NCBI GenBank assembly: GCA_020627645.1
Contig: JAHDGN010000004.1
Coordinates: 10,802-29,483 of the forward strand
Direction of reading: 5' to 3'
DNA length: 18,682 nucleotides
Source: Akkermansiaceae bacterium
GTDB lineage: Bacteria > Verrucomicrobiota > Verrucomicrobiia > Verrucomicrobiales > Akkermansiaceae
The number at the start of each line of letters is the position of its first letter. Within the stretch, counting starts at the first letter, position 1. Both the position numbers and the translations under genes were made by a program. Of the stretch, positions 6,983 through 13,775 are shown one piece after another. The notes below the pieces were generated by a model. The model was given only the letters and a program-made list of their open reading frames with translations, was not told the DNA's origin and did not search any database.

Positions 6983-7318
6983 ATGTCAGCTGAAGAAAAT
7001 ATTGAAAAGTCGAAGGCCCAGCTTGTGGAGCTTGGTGTCGATGTGAACGATGCACTTCTTGAGAAACTTGTGAAGGGTTTCGGAATTGCGAACATGAGCC
7101 TCGATGCTTCTTTGGTCTCGGCTTCTGATCAGAGCGAGTTGGATACGCTCAAGGATGGATTCATGACCAAGAAGCTTGGGATGGATGATGCAGCTGCGAA
7201 AGATGCCGCTGTGACTGCCGTGATGGAGAAGATGAAGCAATTTCGTCAGAAGCGTCGTGGTGCGGTTTGTTATCTCTTGACTGTCGATCTTGGCAAGGAG
7301 AGTGACATTCTTGGATAA
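6983..7318 (+). CDS. DUF2853 family protein
   Basis: The 111-residue cytoplasmic protein matches DUF2853, a small helical family of unknown function. Family-like features are the opening E.I...K....LG..V...LL.K..KG.G, the central S.VS.S...EL...K..F..KKLG, the DAA...A...V..KM segment and the end AV.YLL....GKES. I chose ATG 6983 (MSAEENIEKSKAQ) because it fits the family N-terminus and has a weak GAGAG sequence upstream. ATG 6965 (MSNERAMSAEE) and TTG 6941 would add 6 and 14 residues with no family support. It is followed directly by two hairpins, the second a strong terminator, so it is probably a single-gene transcript, divergent from the beta-barrel gene. No metal or catalytic motif is visible. 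Confidence 0.85.
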   Translation: MSAEENIEKSKAQLVELGVDVNDALLEKLVKGFGIANMSLDASLVSASDQSELDTLKDGFMTKKLGMDDAAAKDAAVTAVMEKMKQFRQKRRGAVCYLLTVDLGKESDILG

Positions 7319-7337
7319 AATCCCCCCTAAGGATTTT
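7317..7337 (+). other. Hairpin directly at the DUF2853 stop codon
   Basis: AAAATCC and GGATTTT form a 7-bp perfect stem around CCCCTAA, beginning inside the TAA stop. It lies just before the main terminator and may help protect or end the transcript. Confidence 0.4.
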
Positions 7338-7340
7338 ATG

Positions 7341-7371
7341 CGCCGTCCGGTTTATCTGGACGGCGTTTTTT
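7341..7371 (+). terminator. Strong Rho-independent terminator after DUF2853
   Basis: CGCCGTCC and GGACGGCG make a perfect GC-rich 8-bp stem with loop GGTTTATCT, followed by six T. It ends the plus-strand DUF2853 transcript and separates it from the convergent queE. Confidence 0.93.
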
Positions 7372-7375
7372 GGTT

Positions 7376-8107
7376 TTAGGTCGCTCTTTGATTTCCCCAG
7401 AGAAGGACATGGAGTCTCGGTGACAGGCGATAGCCTTGTTGTTGGCAGATTGGGGCAAGGAAGAGGGAGTTTTTTTGAAGGGTTTCTGCGTCGGTTCCTT
7501 GAGGCATGAGAAAGATTTTCGAGGCTGGGATGTCAAACTTGCTGCGAAGAGCTTCTAACTCGGACATGTCTTTTTTGTCACAAATGACAAACTTGAAGAA
7601 GGAATCGGGGTGTTGGGTGAAGAACTGAATGGAATCAGGGTGGATGCGTTTTGATTCCGGAATCTGTGAGTTAGAGAGCTTTGGCGAGACGTTGTATTGA
7701 ATGGGGAGATTTTGGAGTTCGGGAGAAGGGGTGCGAGTGCCGTTGGTTTCGATTTCGATGAATTTGATGGCGGGAAGATGGTTGAGAAGTGTGGGGATAT
7801 CGTCTTGTTGTAGGAGGGGTTCGCCACCGGTGATGATGAGCCGATCGCAGGGGTGTTTTTGGATGAGCGGAGCAATCTCGGATGGGGTGAGTTCGAGGAT
7901 TTGTTTTTCTTTAGAAAATTTTGTCTGATCTTGATGTTCCCACGGAGTGTTTTGCCAGTTCCAGGTGTAGGGGGTGTCACACCAGTGGCAGTGGAGGTTA
8001 CAGAGAGAAAGTCGGATGAAGATCGCAGGTGAGCCTAGTGAGAGACCTTCTCCTTGAAGAGTGTAGAAGATTTCGGGTGAACCGTCTGGGAGGCGAGCTA
8101 GTTTCAT
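7376..8107 (-). CDS. queE: 7-carboxy-7-deazaguanine synthase QueE
   Basis: QueE is a radical SAM enzyme that turns 6-carboxy-5,6,7,8-tetrahydropterin into 7-carboxy-7-deazaguanine, the step that forms the deazapurine of queuosine in tRNA. The 243-residue protein has the [4Fe-4S] motif CxxxCxxC at C36/C40/C43 (SLCNLHCHWCDTPYTWN, including the family's CDT.Y.W), the substrate-entry segment YTLQGEGLSLGSPAIFIR before it, and the SAM-binding GGEP at 94-97 (LIITGGEPLLQQ). Later family features are IEIETNGT, VSPKLSNS and FKFVIC, then FLMPQGT near the end. The start ATG is supported by the family opening. It lies 36 nt downstream of dapA on the same strand and is probably transcribed with it. No other queuosine gene is in the window. 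Confidence 0.95.
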   Translation of the reverse strand: MKLARLPDGSPEIFYTLQGEGLSLGSPAIFIRLSLCNLHCHWCDTPYTWNWQNTPWEHQDQTKFSKEKQILELTPSEIAPLIQKHPCDRLIITGGEPLLQQDDIPTLLNHLPAIKFIEIETNGTRTPSPELQNLPIQYNVSPKLSNSQIPESKRIHPDSIQFFTQHPDSFFKFVICDKKDMSELEALRSKFDIPASKIFLMPQGTDAETLQKNSLFLAPICQQQGYRLSPRLHVLLWGNQRAT

Positions 8108-8143
8108 CGTTAGGCCAGACGGTCAACCTGGAAAAAGGGGGAC

Positions 8144-9022
8144 TTAGGCGAGAGAGTAGGTTTTGAGAATCGTTTTGAGTTTTTGAAGTTTTTCTTCGGG
8201 GAGGTTGGTGAGAGGGAGTCGAAGTTCGTCGGTACAGTGGCCAAGGAGGGAGACGGCGGTCTTGATGGGGACTGGGTTGGAGTCAAGCGACATGAGTCCG
8301 GTGAGGAGAGGATAGTAGCGTTTTTGGAGTTCGAGCGCCTCGTCAAATTGTCCTTCGAGGCATCGATTGACGAGGTTGACCATCACTTCTGGAATCAGAT
8401 TTGCGGCAACACTGACTAGACCGACAGCTCCGCAGGAGATGAAGGGGAGGGTGAGTGGGTCATCTCCGGAGAGAAGTTGGAAGTCATCAGGAACGGCTTG
8501 GATCAGTTGGTTGATACGGTCGACTGATCCGCCTGCTTCCTTATTGGCAACGATATTTGGACAATCGTTGGCAAGGCGAGCGACGGTTTCTACTCCGATT
8601 TCGACAACGGATCGGCTTGGGACGGAGTAGAGCATCACGGGAAGTGATGTATTGGCTGCGATTGTTTTGTAATGTTGGTAGATGCCTTCCTGGGAAGGTT
8701 TGTTGTAGTAGGGGCAAACTTGCAGTGAAGCATCGGCCCCAGCTTTTTCAGCAGCTTGGGTGAGATGGATGGCCTCGGTGGTGGAATTTGCTCCGGTGCC
8801 AGCGACGACGAGGGTTCGTTTAGCAGCATATTCGACAGCGGCTTTGACCACTTCGAGATGTTCTTCGGAGTCGAGCGTGGGAGATTCCCCGGTGGTGCCA
8901 ACGGGCACAATCCCTGTGATGCCGGCTGCGACTTGCTGATCGATGAGTTTCTTGAAAGCTTCGTGATCTAGCGAGCCATTTCGGAAAGGTGTGATGAGGG
9001 CGGTAAAGGTGCCTTTGAACAT
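8144..9022 (-). CDS. dapA: 4-hydroxy-tetrahydrodipicolinate synthase
   Basis: DapA condenses pyruvate with aspartate semialdehyde, the first committed step to diaminopimelate and lysine, in the cytoplasm, usually as a tetramer. The 292-residue TIM barrel opens with FKGTFTALITPFRNGSLD and has GTTGESPTL with T43/T44, the proton-relay tyrosine Y132 and R137 in MLYSVPSR, and the Schiff-base lysine K161 in IVANKEAGG; all key residues are present. Length is normal for the family. The start ATG at 9020-9022 is fixed by the family N-terminus; no Shine-Dalgarno sequence is seen. It lies 52 nt downstream of nuoA and 36 nt upstream of queE, all on the minus strand, so the three may form one transcript despite unrelated pathways. 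Confidence 0.97.
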   Translation of the reverse strand: MFKGTFTALITPFRNGSLDHEAFKKLIDQQVAAGITGIVPVGTTGESPTLDSEEHLEVVKAAVEYAAKRTLVVAGTGANSTTEAIHLTQAAEKAGADASLQVCPYYNKPSQEGIYQHYKTIAANTSLPVMLYSVPSRSVVEIGVETVARLANDCPNIVANKEAGGSVDRINQLIQAVPDDFQLLSGDDPLTLPFISCGAVGLVSVAANLIPEVMVNLVNRCLEGQFDEALELQKRYYPLLTGLMSLDSNPVPIKTAVSLLGHCTDELRLPLTNLPEEKLQKLKTILKTYSLA

Positions 9023-9074
9023 GTCGGTGTTCTAGGGTGGAGTGGCCGGGTTGAAAAGAGTAGATTGAATGTCT

Positions 9075-9446
9075 TTATGACTTCCAATTGAGAGCTCCTT
9101 TTTTCAGGGCATAGAGGTAAGCCACTGTGAGGATGCCTGCGAACCCGGCCATGGACCAGATGGTGGTGGCGTTAGATTTGATGAGATCAACAAAGCTGAC
9201 GGCCCAGGGATACATGAAGACGACCTCGATATCGAAAATCACGAAAAGCATGGCGACCATGTAAAATTTGACGCTGAAGCGGGGTGCTCCGTCGCCAATG
9301 GGCAGCATGCCGCATTCGTAAGGAGTTTCTTTTGAGTCGCTGTGAGAGCCTTTTTTACCGAGGAGAACGCTTAGTCCAAGAGCTGCGGCGGCAAAACCAA
9401 GAGCGGCGAGAGTTTGGAGGATGATCGGGAAATAATCTGAAATCAT
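9075..9446 (-). CDS. nuoA: NADH-quinone oxidoreductase subunit A (complex I)
   Basis: NuoA is a small membrane subunit near the quinone site of respiratory complex I. From ATG 9444-9446 the protein has 123 residues and three hydrophobic helices, at about 7-30, 62-82 and 94-114. The loop between the first two carries the hallmark TPYECGMLPIGDGAPRFSVKFY, followed by FDIEVVFMYPWA, whose acidic residues are conserved. Starting further upstream would add about 67 residues with no family match, crossing the hairpin at 9479-9510. Complex I subunit genes normally follow directly (nuoB, C, D), but here dapA follows, so nuoA is isolated in this window. The 9479-9510 hairpin separates it from the preceding gene, so its promoter should lie in the short gap 9447-9478 unless the hairpin is leaky. 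Confidence 0.95.
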   Translation of the reverse strand: MISDYFPIILQTLAALGFAAAALGLSVLLGKKGSHSDSKETPYECGMLPIGDGAPRFSVKFYMVAMLFVIFDIEVVFMYPWAVSFVDLIKSNATTIWSMAGFAGILTVAYLYALKKGALNWKS

Positions 9447-9478
9447 TTGTTCGGTATTGGATGGAGTAGGCAGAAGCA

Positions 9479-9510
9479 AATTGCCCGTGTCGTTGTCGAC
9501 ACGGGCAATT
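9479..9510 (-). terminator. Perfect 14-bp hairpin between the 100-residue gene and nuoA
   Basis: AATTGCCCGTGTCG and CGACACGGGCAATT are exact inverted repeats with a 4-nt loop. On the minus strand the stem is followed only by a short T run, so it is a likely terminator of the upstream gene, or an RNA-stabilising or attenuating hairpin before nuoA. Confidence 0.7.
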
Positions 9511-9558
9511 AAGAGAGGGTTGGTTATTAAAACCAGAACCAATTTTGGATTTTCGACC

Positions 9559-9861
9559 CTAAGCTTCTTGAGGGGCGAAATCGCTGTGAGCTTCCTGGAT
9601 CCGCTCAAGTCCGCGGTATTCCTTACCGTCTTTCTCGACGAGGCCACGGGTTACCAAGTTTTGCAGCTTTTCATAAGCGCGGAGACGAAGCATTTCTTCT
9701 CCACCACTGACTGCGTTGCGTTCCTTGAGCCTCTCATAAACGTCTTCGAAGAGTTCGTTGAACCCGAAGAGCTTAGAGTCTGCTCCGAGGACATTCACGA
9801 GTTCATCGGTGACATGGTCCGGGAGCCGGCGAGAGAAACGCGTACGTTTAGTAGTTGCCAT
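9559..9861 (-). CDS. Conserved-looking small basic protein of unknown function
   Basis: I do not recognise a family. The 100-residue protein starts MATTKRTRFSRRLPDHVTDE, a strongly basic N-terminus, continues with FNELFEDVYERLKERNAVSG and an amphipathic helix EEMLRLRAYEKLQNLVTRG, and ends acidic (SDFAPQEA). The part LQNLVTRGLVEKDGKEYRGL has the look of the recognition helix and wing of a winged-helix fold, so nucleic-acid binding is possible but inferred. It has no signal peptide or membrane segment. The reading frame is credible: the start ATG follows a gene-free stretch, a perfect hairpin lies 48 nt after the stop, and the codon use resembles the neighbours. It is divergent from ruvA across 182 nt. 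No Shine-Dalgarno sequence is visible. Confidence 0.7.
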   Translation of the reverse strand: MATTKRTRFSRRLPDHVTDELVNVLGADSKLFGFNELFEDVYERLKERNAVSGGEEMLRLRAYEKLQNLVTRGLVEKDGKEYRGLERIQEAHSDFAPQEA

Positions 9862-10043
9862 AACGGCGTGAGCATAACGGCTTTTTGCGACAAATGCGAG
9901 GCGAATTATTTAAAAGGAATGTATAAATTTTGCAATTTTCTTTCATAAAAGTTGAAAAATATTGGTTTTGGAGCCTTGGATACTCGTTTTTTCGAAAGAA
10001 TAGGAGCTTGTGTTTAGATTTCTTGATGGTTTATTTTTCCTAA

Positions 10044-10625
10044 ATGATTGCGAGACTGAAGGGGGAGGTGTGGGAGGCTTTACCGGGTCGATTGGTCATT
10101 GGCGTGGCGGGAGTGGGGTATTTGGTTCAGTTGCCGATGTCGGTGTATGATTCATTGAATCCGGTGGAGGGGGATTCAGTGGATTTGAGAATTTATCAGC
10201 ATGTTCGGGAGAATGCGCTGACTCTTTATGGTTTTGCGAAGGATGAGGAGAGGGATTTGTTTTTGCTGTTGATTGACCGGGTGAGTGGGATCGGGCCGGC
10301 GACGGCTCTGTCTGTGATAGGGGGGCTACCGGTCGAGGGGTTTAAGCAGGCGGTTGTCGAGAGTGATGCTGCGGCAATTGCGGGGGTAAAGGGGATCGGA
10401 AAGAAAACGGCTGAGCGGATCATTTTAGAGCTGAAGGACAAGGTGGGGGTGGTTGAAACTTGGGAGCCGAAAGAGGACCGAACAGATGCGGCTAAGGATG
10501 CGGAGATGGGGTTGATTGCTCTTGGTTTTAAGCAGGCTGAGGCGAGGAAAGCGGTTGATCGTGCGTTGAAGGGCAATCCGGAAGCGGAGAGTGCGGAGAT
10601 CATCCGGGTCGGCCTAAGGGGGTAG
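10044..10625 (+). CDS. ruvA: Holliday junction branch-migration protein RuvA
   Basis: RuvA binds the four-way Holliday junction as a tetramer and directs the RuvB motor. The 193-residue protein has the three family domains: an OB fold at 1-62 (MIARLKGEVWEALPGRLVIG, GVGYLVQLP), two helix-hairpin-helix motifs (VSGIGPATALSVIGGLP and IAGVKGIGKKTAERIILEL) and the C-terminal three-helix RuvB-contact domain (about 145-192, AEMGLIALGFKQAEARKAVD). Length and start match the family. No Shine-Dalgarno sequence is seen before ATG 10044; the leader is AT-rich. ruvB and ruvC are absent here; a terminator follows 38 nt after the stop, so ruvA seems to be transcribed alone. Confidence 0.96.
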   Translation: MIARLKGEVWEALPGRLVIGVAGVGYLVQLPMSVYDSLNPVEGDSVDLRIYQHVRENALTLYGFAKDEERDLFLLLIDRVSGIGPATALSVIGGLPVEGFKQAVVESDAAAIAGVKGIGKKTAERIILELKDKVGVVETWEPKEDRTDAAKDAEMGLIALGFKQAEARKAVDRALKGNPEAESAEIIRVGLRG

Positions 10626-10663
10626 GCCGATTGATAAAGACAGTGGATGGTGTGATCAAAATG

Positions 10664-10695
10664 AACCGAGCCCGGTTGTTAGGCCGAGCTCGGTT
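10664..10695 (+). terminator. Terminator after ruvA
   Basis: AACCGAGCCCGG pairs with CCGAGCTCGGTT (12 bp, one mismatch) around an 8-nt loop and is followed by a T-rich stretch. It lies 38 nt after the ruvA stop. The rest of the gap to 10880 holds nothing I recognise. Confidence 0.75.
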
Positions 10696-10880
10696 TCTGT
10701 TGTATTTTGCGCTGTTGTTAGAGTGCAGTGATACAGGGGGTGTGCTTAATTTTTCGGTCGAGAGAAAATAGATTAGGTTTTTCTGACTTTCAATGTTCTT
10801 CCGACACCTCGCTTGTGAAGTAAATTGAACGAGGGATCAATCATAATATTTCCATGCAACAATTCCGGGTGTATTTTGCT

Positions 10881-11537
10881 TTAGTGGAGGTGTTTGGAAG
10901 ATTCTAGGATTGGGATGAGTTCGCTTATGATGCTGACTTGGTGGGTGGCATGTTGACGGACAGTCGGTCTGCTAACAAATCCGGTGAAAGCAATAAATTG
11001 GGTGACATGGGGAGTCGTTTCGAGGTCACTATTTCCGTCGCCAACCATAATGAATTGTTTTGAATGATATTTCGCTTTCAGATTTTCGATAATTTGAGGC
11101 TTACCTCCGTCGCGAGTCGTTGGGTAGTCGGTGTCGAAGGATTGATATGAGCCGTTGGTTTGAAAATGGAGTGGGACGGCGTGGACTTCTGAAATATTGA
11201 GATGTTCTGCGAGTGGTTGGATACAGGGGCTGAAGCCTCCGGAAATGATGATCGTATGCCAACCCTTTTCTTGAAGTTGGAGAATCGTTTCTTTGGCTGT
11301 TGGTTCAATATGGGTGAGGTAAAGTTGCCCAATTTGTTGGCATTCGGAGAGAGAAGGACTGATTAATTTGAGTCTTTGGGAGAAGGCTTCTTGGACGGGG
11401 ATTTCGCCGTTCATGGCGAGGTTGGTCAGCTTTTCGACTTTTTGGAAGATAGAGGGGGTGGTTAGTTTGGCGAGTTCGTCGATCCCTTCGATGGAAGAAA
11501 GAGTTGAGTCACAGTCGAAGGCGATAATTTTTTTCAT
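10881..11537 (-). CDS. serB: HAD-superfamily phosphoserine phosphatase-like protein (SerB type)
   Basis: The last step of serine synthesis removes phosphate from O-phosphoserine. The 218-residue protein has all HAD motifs: FDCDST with nucleophile D8 and D10, IISGGFSP with S99, the lysine K146 in GGKPQII, and VGDGNSDLET with D167 and D171. FDCDSTLSSIEGIDELA is the SerB-like opening (nucleophile followed by S-T and E-G-I-D), and the cap residues fit a HAD-IB enzyme. There is no N-terminal ACT domain, unlike some SerB proteins. A related HAD-IB phosphatase with another substrate cannot be excluded. It overlaps the L,D-transpeptidase gene by 4 nt (ATGA), so translation is probably coupled and it is the last gene of the row. 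Confidence 0.85.
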   Translation of the reverse strand: MKKIIAFDCDSTLSSIEGIDELAKLTTPSIFQKVEKLTNLAMNGEIPVQEAFSQRLKLISPSLSECQQIGQLYLTHIEPTAKETILQLQEKGWHTIIISGGFSPCIQPLAEHLNISEVHAVPLHFQTNGSYQSFDTDYPTTRDGGKPQIIENLKAKYHSKQFIMVGDGNSDLETTPHVTQFIAFTGFVSRPTVRQHATHQVSIISELIPILESSKHLH

Positions 11538-11995
11538 AGAATGGTTACTCGGGTGAAAAGAGGAGAGAGGTTGAATAACTCGAGCATATGATCATTTTTG
11601 AGGCGAATACAGCCATGAGAAGCGGGTTGGCCGATCAGGTCTTCGGCATGGGTGCCATGGAAATAGATGTAGCGAAGAAAGGTATTTTCGTTTTCTGGAT
11701 CGAGTCCTTCAAGCCAGAGGATGCGGGTTAGGATGGCGTCGTTGGATGGTTGTCCGGTCCAGATGTTTTTGGGAAGGCGACCTTTGAACGAAGTAAATGT
11801 GGGGGCTCCTTCACCAATCTTTTCGCGGATGATGAAATTTCCGGTTGGAGTGCAAAAAGACCCTTCGGAGAAACCAGGACCATTTTTGGCGGTTGAAACA
11901 GGAATTTTGAGAAGAGTTTGGTCGTTTTTGCTAAGCGTTGCAGACTGGTCCGAAATGGAGACCTGGATTTGATGATTTGAAGCAGGCCAGGTCAT
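11534..11995 (-). CDS. YkuD-family L,D-transpeptidase
   Basis: L,D-transpeptidases form 3-3 peptidoglycan cross-links or attach proteins to peptidoglycan with a Cys nucleophile. The 153-residue protein is little more than the catalytic domain: VSISDQSATLSKNDQTLLKI, then TPTGNFII, and the signature HGTHAEDLIGQPASHGCIRL with H113, H127 and nucleophile C129. From ATG 11995 there is no signal peptide or membrane helix, and the upstream frame offers no other start before bioB. That is odd for an enzyme of the periplasm, so export may be non-classical, or the real substrate may be cytoplasmic. It starts 11 nt after the bioB stop and overlaps the next gene by 4 nt, so it sits inside an operon with bioB and serB. 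Confidence 0.88.
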   Translation of the reverse strand: MTWPASNHQIQVSISDQSATLSKNDQTLLKIPVSTAKNGPGFSEGSFCTPTGNFIIREKIGEGAPTFTSFKGRLPKNIWTGQPSNDAILTRILWLEGLDPENENTFLRYIYFHGTHAEDLIGQPASHGCIRLKNDHMLELFNLSPLFTRVTIL

Positions 11996-12006
11996 CGGGT
12001 GTCGTC

Positions 12007-13002
12007 TTATGCAATCTGGGGTTGGTTTGGTTTCGTCTGATCGGCGTTAGGTGCGCTGAGGTCAGGATTTGGTTGTTGTGGTTTGAGACCAAGGCGATCG
12101 ATGAGATTGAGGTCTTTTTCGACAGCGGGGTTCGCTGCGGTAAGGAGCTTGTCTCCGTAGAAAATGGAGTTGGCACCGGCGAAGAAGCAGAGTGTTTGAG
12201 CTTCTTCAGAAAGGTTCGTGCGGCCGGCGGAGAGTCGAACTTTGGCCTTTGGGATTGCGATTCGGGCAAGAGCGATGATTCGGACGAGTTCGAAGGTATC
12301 GACACCATGTTGTTCGGCTAGAGGAGTGCCGGGCATCGGCATCAGGGAATTGATGGGGACGGATTCAGGTTGCGGGTTGAACGAGGAAATAACTTCCAAC
12401 ATTTTGAGCCGGTCTGTTGTGTTTTCGCCGAGTCCAAGAATGCCTCCGCAACAGACTGACATGCCAGCGTCCTGAGCGTGTCGAATGGTGTTGAGCCGGT
12501 CTTGAAAGGTGTGGGTGGTGACAATATTTGGATAGTGTTCGGGGGAGGTGTCGATGTTATGATTGTAGGCTGTGACCCCAGCTTCCTTCAGTTTTTGAGC
12601 TTCAGATGGGCCAAGTTCACCGAGGGTGACACATACTTCCATGCCGAGTTCTGAAACATCACGGACGATATCGAGGACTTGATCAAAACGTTTTGTCCCT
12701 TCGCGAACTCCCCGCCAGGCTGCACCCATACAAAATCGGGTTGAGCCACTTTCTCGTGCCGCTTTTGCCCTTTCGAGAATCTGGCATTTTTCCATGAGTC
12801 GCTCTGGCGATACACCTGAGTTATAGCGTGCGGATTGGGCGCAGTATGAGCAATCTTCCGAACATCCTCCGGTTTTAATGGAAAGCAGAGTGCAGAGTTG
12901 GACTTCGGCTGAGGGCCAGTTTTCTTCATGGACGCTTCTTGAGCGTTGGATGAGTTCGAAGAGGGGAAGATTGTAAAGAGACTCGAGTTCCTGAAAGGTC
13001 AT
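12007..13002 (-). CDS. bioB: Biotin synthase
   Basis: BioB is a radical SAM enzyme that inserts sulfur into dethiobiotin, the last step of biotin synthesis. The 331-residue protein has the [4Fe-4S] site C47/C51/C54 (GGCSEDCSYCAQSARY), the [2Fe-2S] ligands in RFCMGAAWR, EVCVTLG and SVCCGGILGLGE, YNHNIDT for substrate binding, and RLSAGR carrying the conserved arginine. After the barrel a Pro/Gln/Asn-rich tail (about 305-331) extends beyond the usual end and looks disordered. The start ATG at 13000-13002 is fixed by the family N-terminus; no Shine-Dalgarno sequence is seen. The only neighbours are a secreted protein 16 nt upstream and the L,D-transpeptidase 11 nt downstream; other bio genes are absent. 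Confidence 0.97.
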   Translation of the reverse strand: MTFQELESLYNLPLFELIQRSRSVHEENWPSAEVQLCTLLSIKTGGCSEDCSYCAQSARYNSGVSPERLMEKCQILERAKAARESGSTRFCMGAAWRGVREGTKRFDQVLDIVRDVSELGMEVCVTLGELGPSEAQKLKEAGVTAYNHNIDTSPEHYPNIVTTHTFQDRLNTIRHAQDAGMSVCCGGILGLGENTTDRLKMLEVISSFNPQPESVPINSLMPMPGTPLAEQHGVDTFELVRIIALARIAIPKAKVRLSAGRTNLSEEAQTLCFFAGANSIFYGDKLLTAANPAVEKDLNLIDRLGLKPQQPNPDLSAPNADQTKPNQPQIA

Positions 13003-13018
13003 GTGAAAAAAGATAAGG

Positions 13019-13696
13019 TTATCGGATCCAGCTTCCGTTCACTTTGGGCATCCGTCCGAATGAGAGATGAGCGTAGTCGGTTTTTCCTTTTGCTCCAATG
13101 AGAGGAATCCCGAGTTTACGTCTCCAGATTTTAGACATGGATTCACCGGTGTGGCAGCCCCAGCTTTTACAAACTGCATGTTTGCTGAATGAGCTTCGAC
13201 GGAGTTTGCCGAGTTCATTTTCGTGAATCCAGCATTGGGATACGGCCATGACATCCGAACCATAATCTAGCATGAAGCAATGCCGGTTTGAGTGGCCGAA
13301 AAAGTCAAAAGTGACGATATTTGAGGATGAATTGATGGCAGAAATTGCTTGGGATGAGTTTGAAAACCAAATGAGGCGGGTGTTTCTTTTGGTGGCCTGT
13401 TCTTGAATCCAAGTGGTGTAGGGCTTTTTGTCCTCTCGGCCGCGAAGGACGTATCCTGGCTTGTAGACGATCCATTTGATTTTGGCATTTGGACCGTAGG
13501 CTTTTCTCAGTTCATCAATTCGCATGGTGGAGGCGCGAATAAAGTTTGCCCACCATCGGTCGTGACGATCCTTTTCAACTCGGAGGTTTTCCCATTGGCG
13601 AAGGGCTGGGCCGCCACAAAGGATGACGTGTTCTTTTGAAAGTAGGGGGAGTGTGAGTCCAGCTAACAGCGTGATGATCAGCGCTCGCATGCGCAT
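13019..13696 (-). CDS. Secreted protein with possible caspase-like (clan CD) His-Cys arrangement
   Basis: I do not recognise a named family. From ATG 13694-13696 the 225-residue protein begins with a Sec signal peptide (MRMRALIITLLAGLTLPLLS). The mature part alternates predicted strands and helices: HVILCGGPAL, IKWIVYKPGYV, NTRLIWFSNSS, NIVTFDFFGHSN and HAVCKSWGCHTG. A hydrophobic strand ending in GHS (H135) followed by a second strand ending in SWGCHTG (C181) resembles the His and Cys positions of caspase/gingipain-like and DUF4347-type folds. This is inference from pattern, not a match. The frame is open further upstream to 13891, but that extension is basic, lacks a signal peptide and overlaps the next gene's end, so the inner start is preferred; 13690 is also possible. 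It lies 16 nt before bioB and 79 nt after the large gene. Confidence 0.7.
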   Translation of the reverse strand: MRMRALIITLLAGLTLPLLSKEHVILCGGPALRQWENLRVEKDRHDRWWANFIRASTMRIDELRKAYGPNAKIKWIVYKPGYVLRGREDKKPYTTWIQEQATKRNTRLIWFSNSSQAISAINSSSNIVTFDFFGHSNRHCFMLDYGSDVMAVSQCWIHENELGKLRRSSFSKHAVCKSWGCHTGESMSKIWRRKLGIPLIGAKGKTDYAHLSFGRMPKVNGSWIR

Positions 13697-13775
13697 AAGG
13701 TGCCGCTGATGGACCTGCGATTCAAGAACGGAAGGGGGGAACTTTTTTTTCTTGAGGACTTTGAGGGGCGTTTTC

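Noticed and set aside
9447..9647. Upstream extension of nuoA to a 190-residue protein
   Set aside because: It adds about 67 residues absent from NuoA and reads through a perfect hairpin; ATG 9446 gives the normal length.
10800..10880. Possible terminator (CCTCG/CGAGG) after serB
   Set aside because: Only 5 bp with a long loop and no U-tract; too weak to annotate.
13697..13775. TCAAGAA/TTCTTGA pairing as a terminator between the giant gene and the secreted protein
   Set aside because: The loop would be about 20 nt and no U-tract follows; not convincing.
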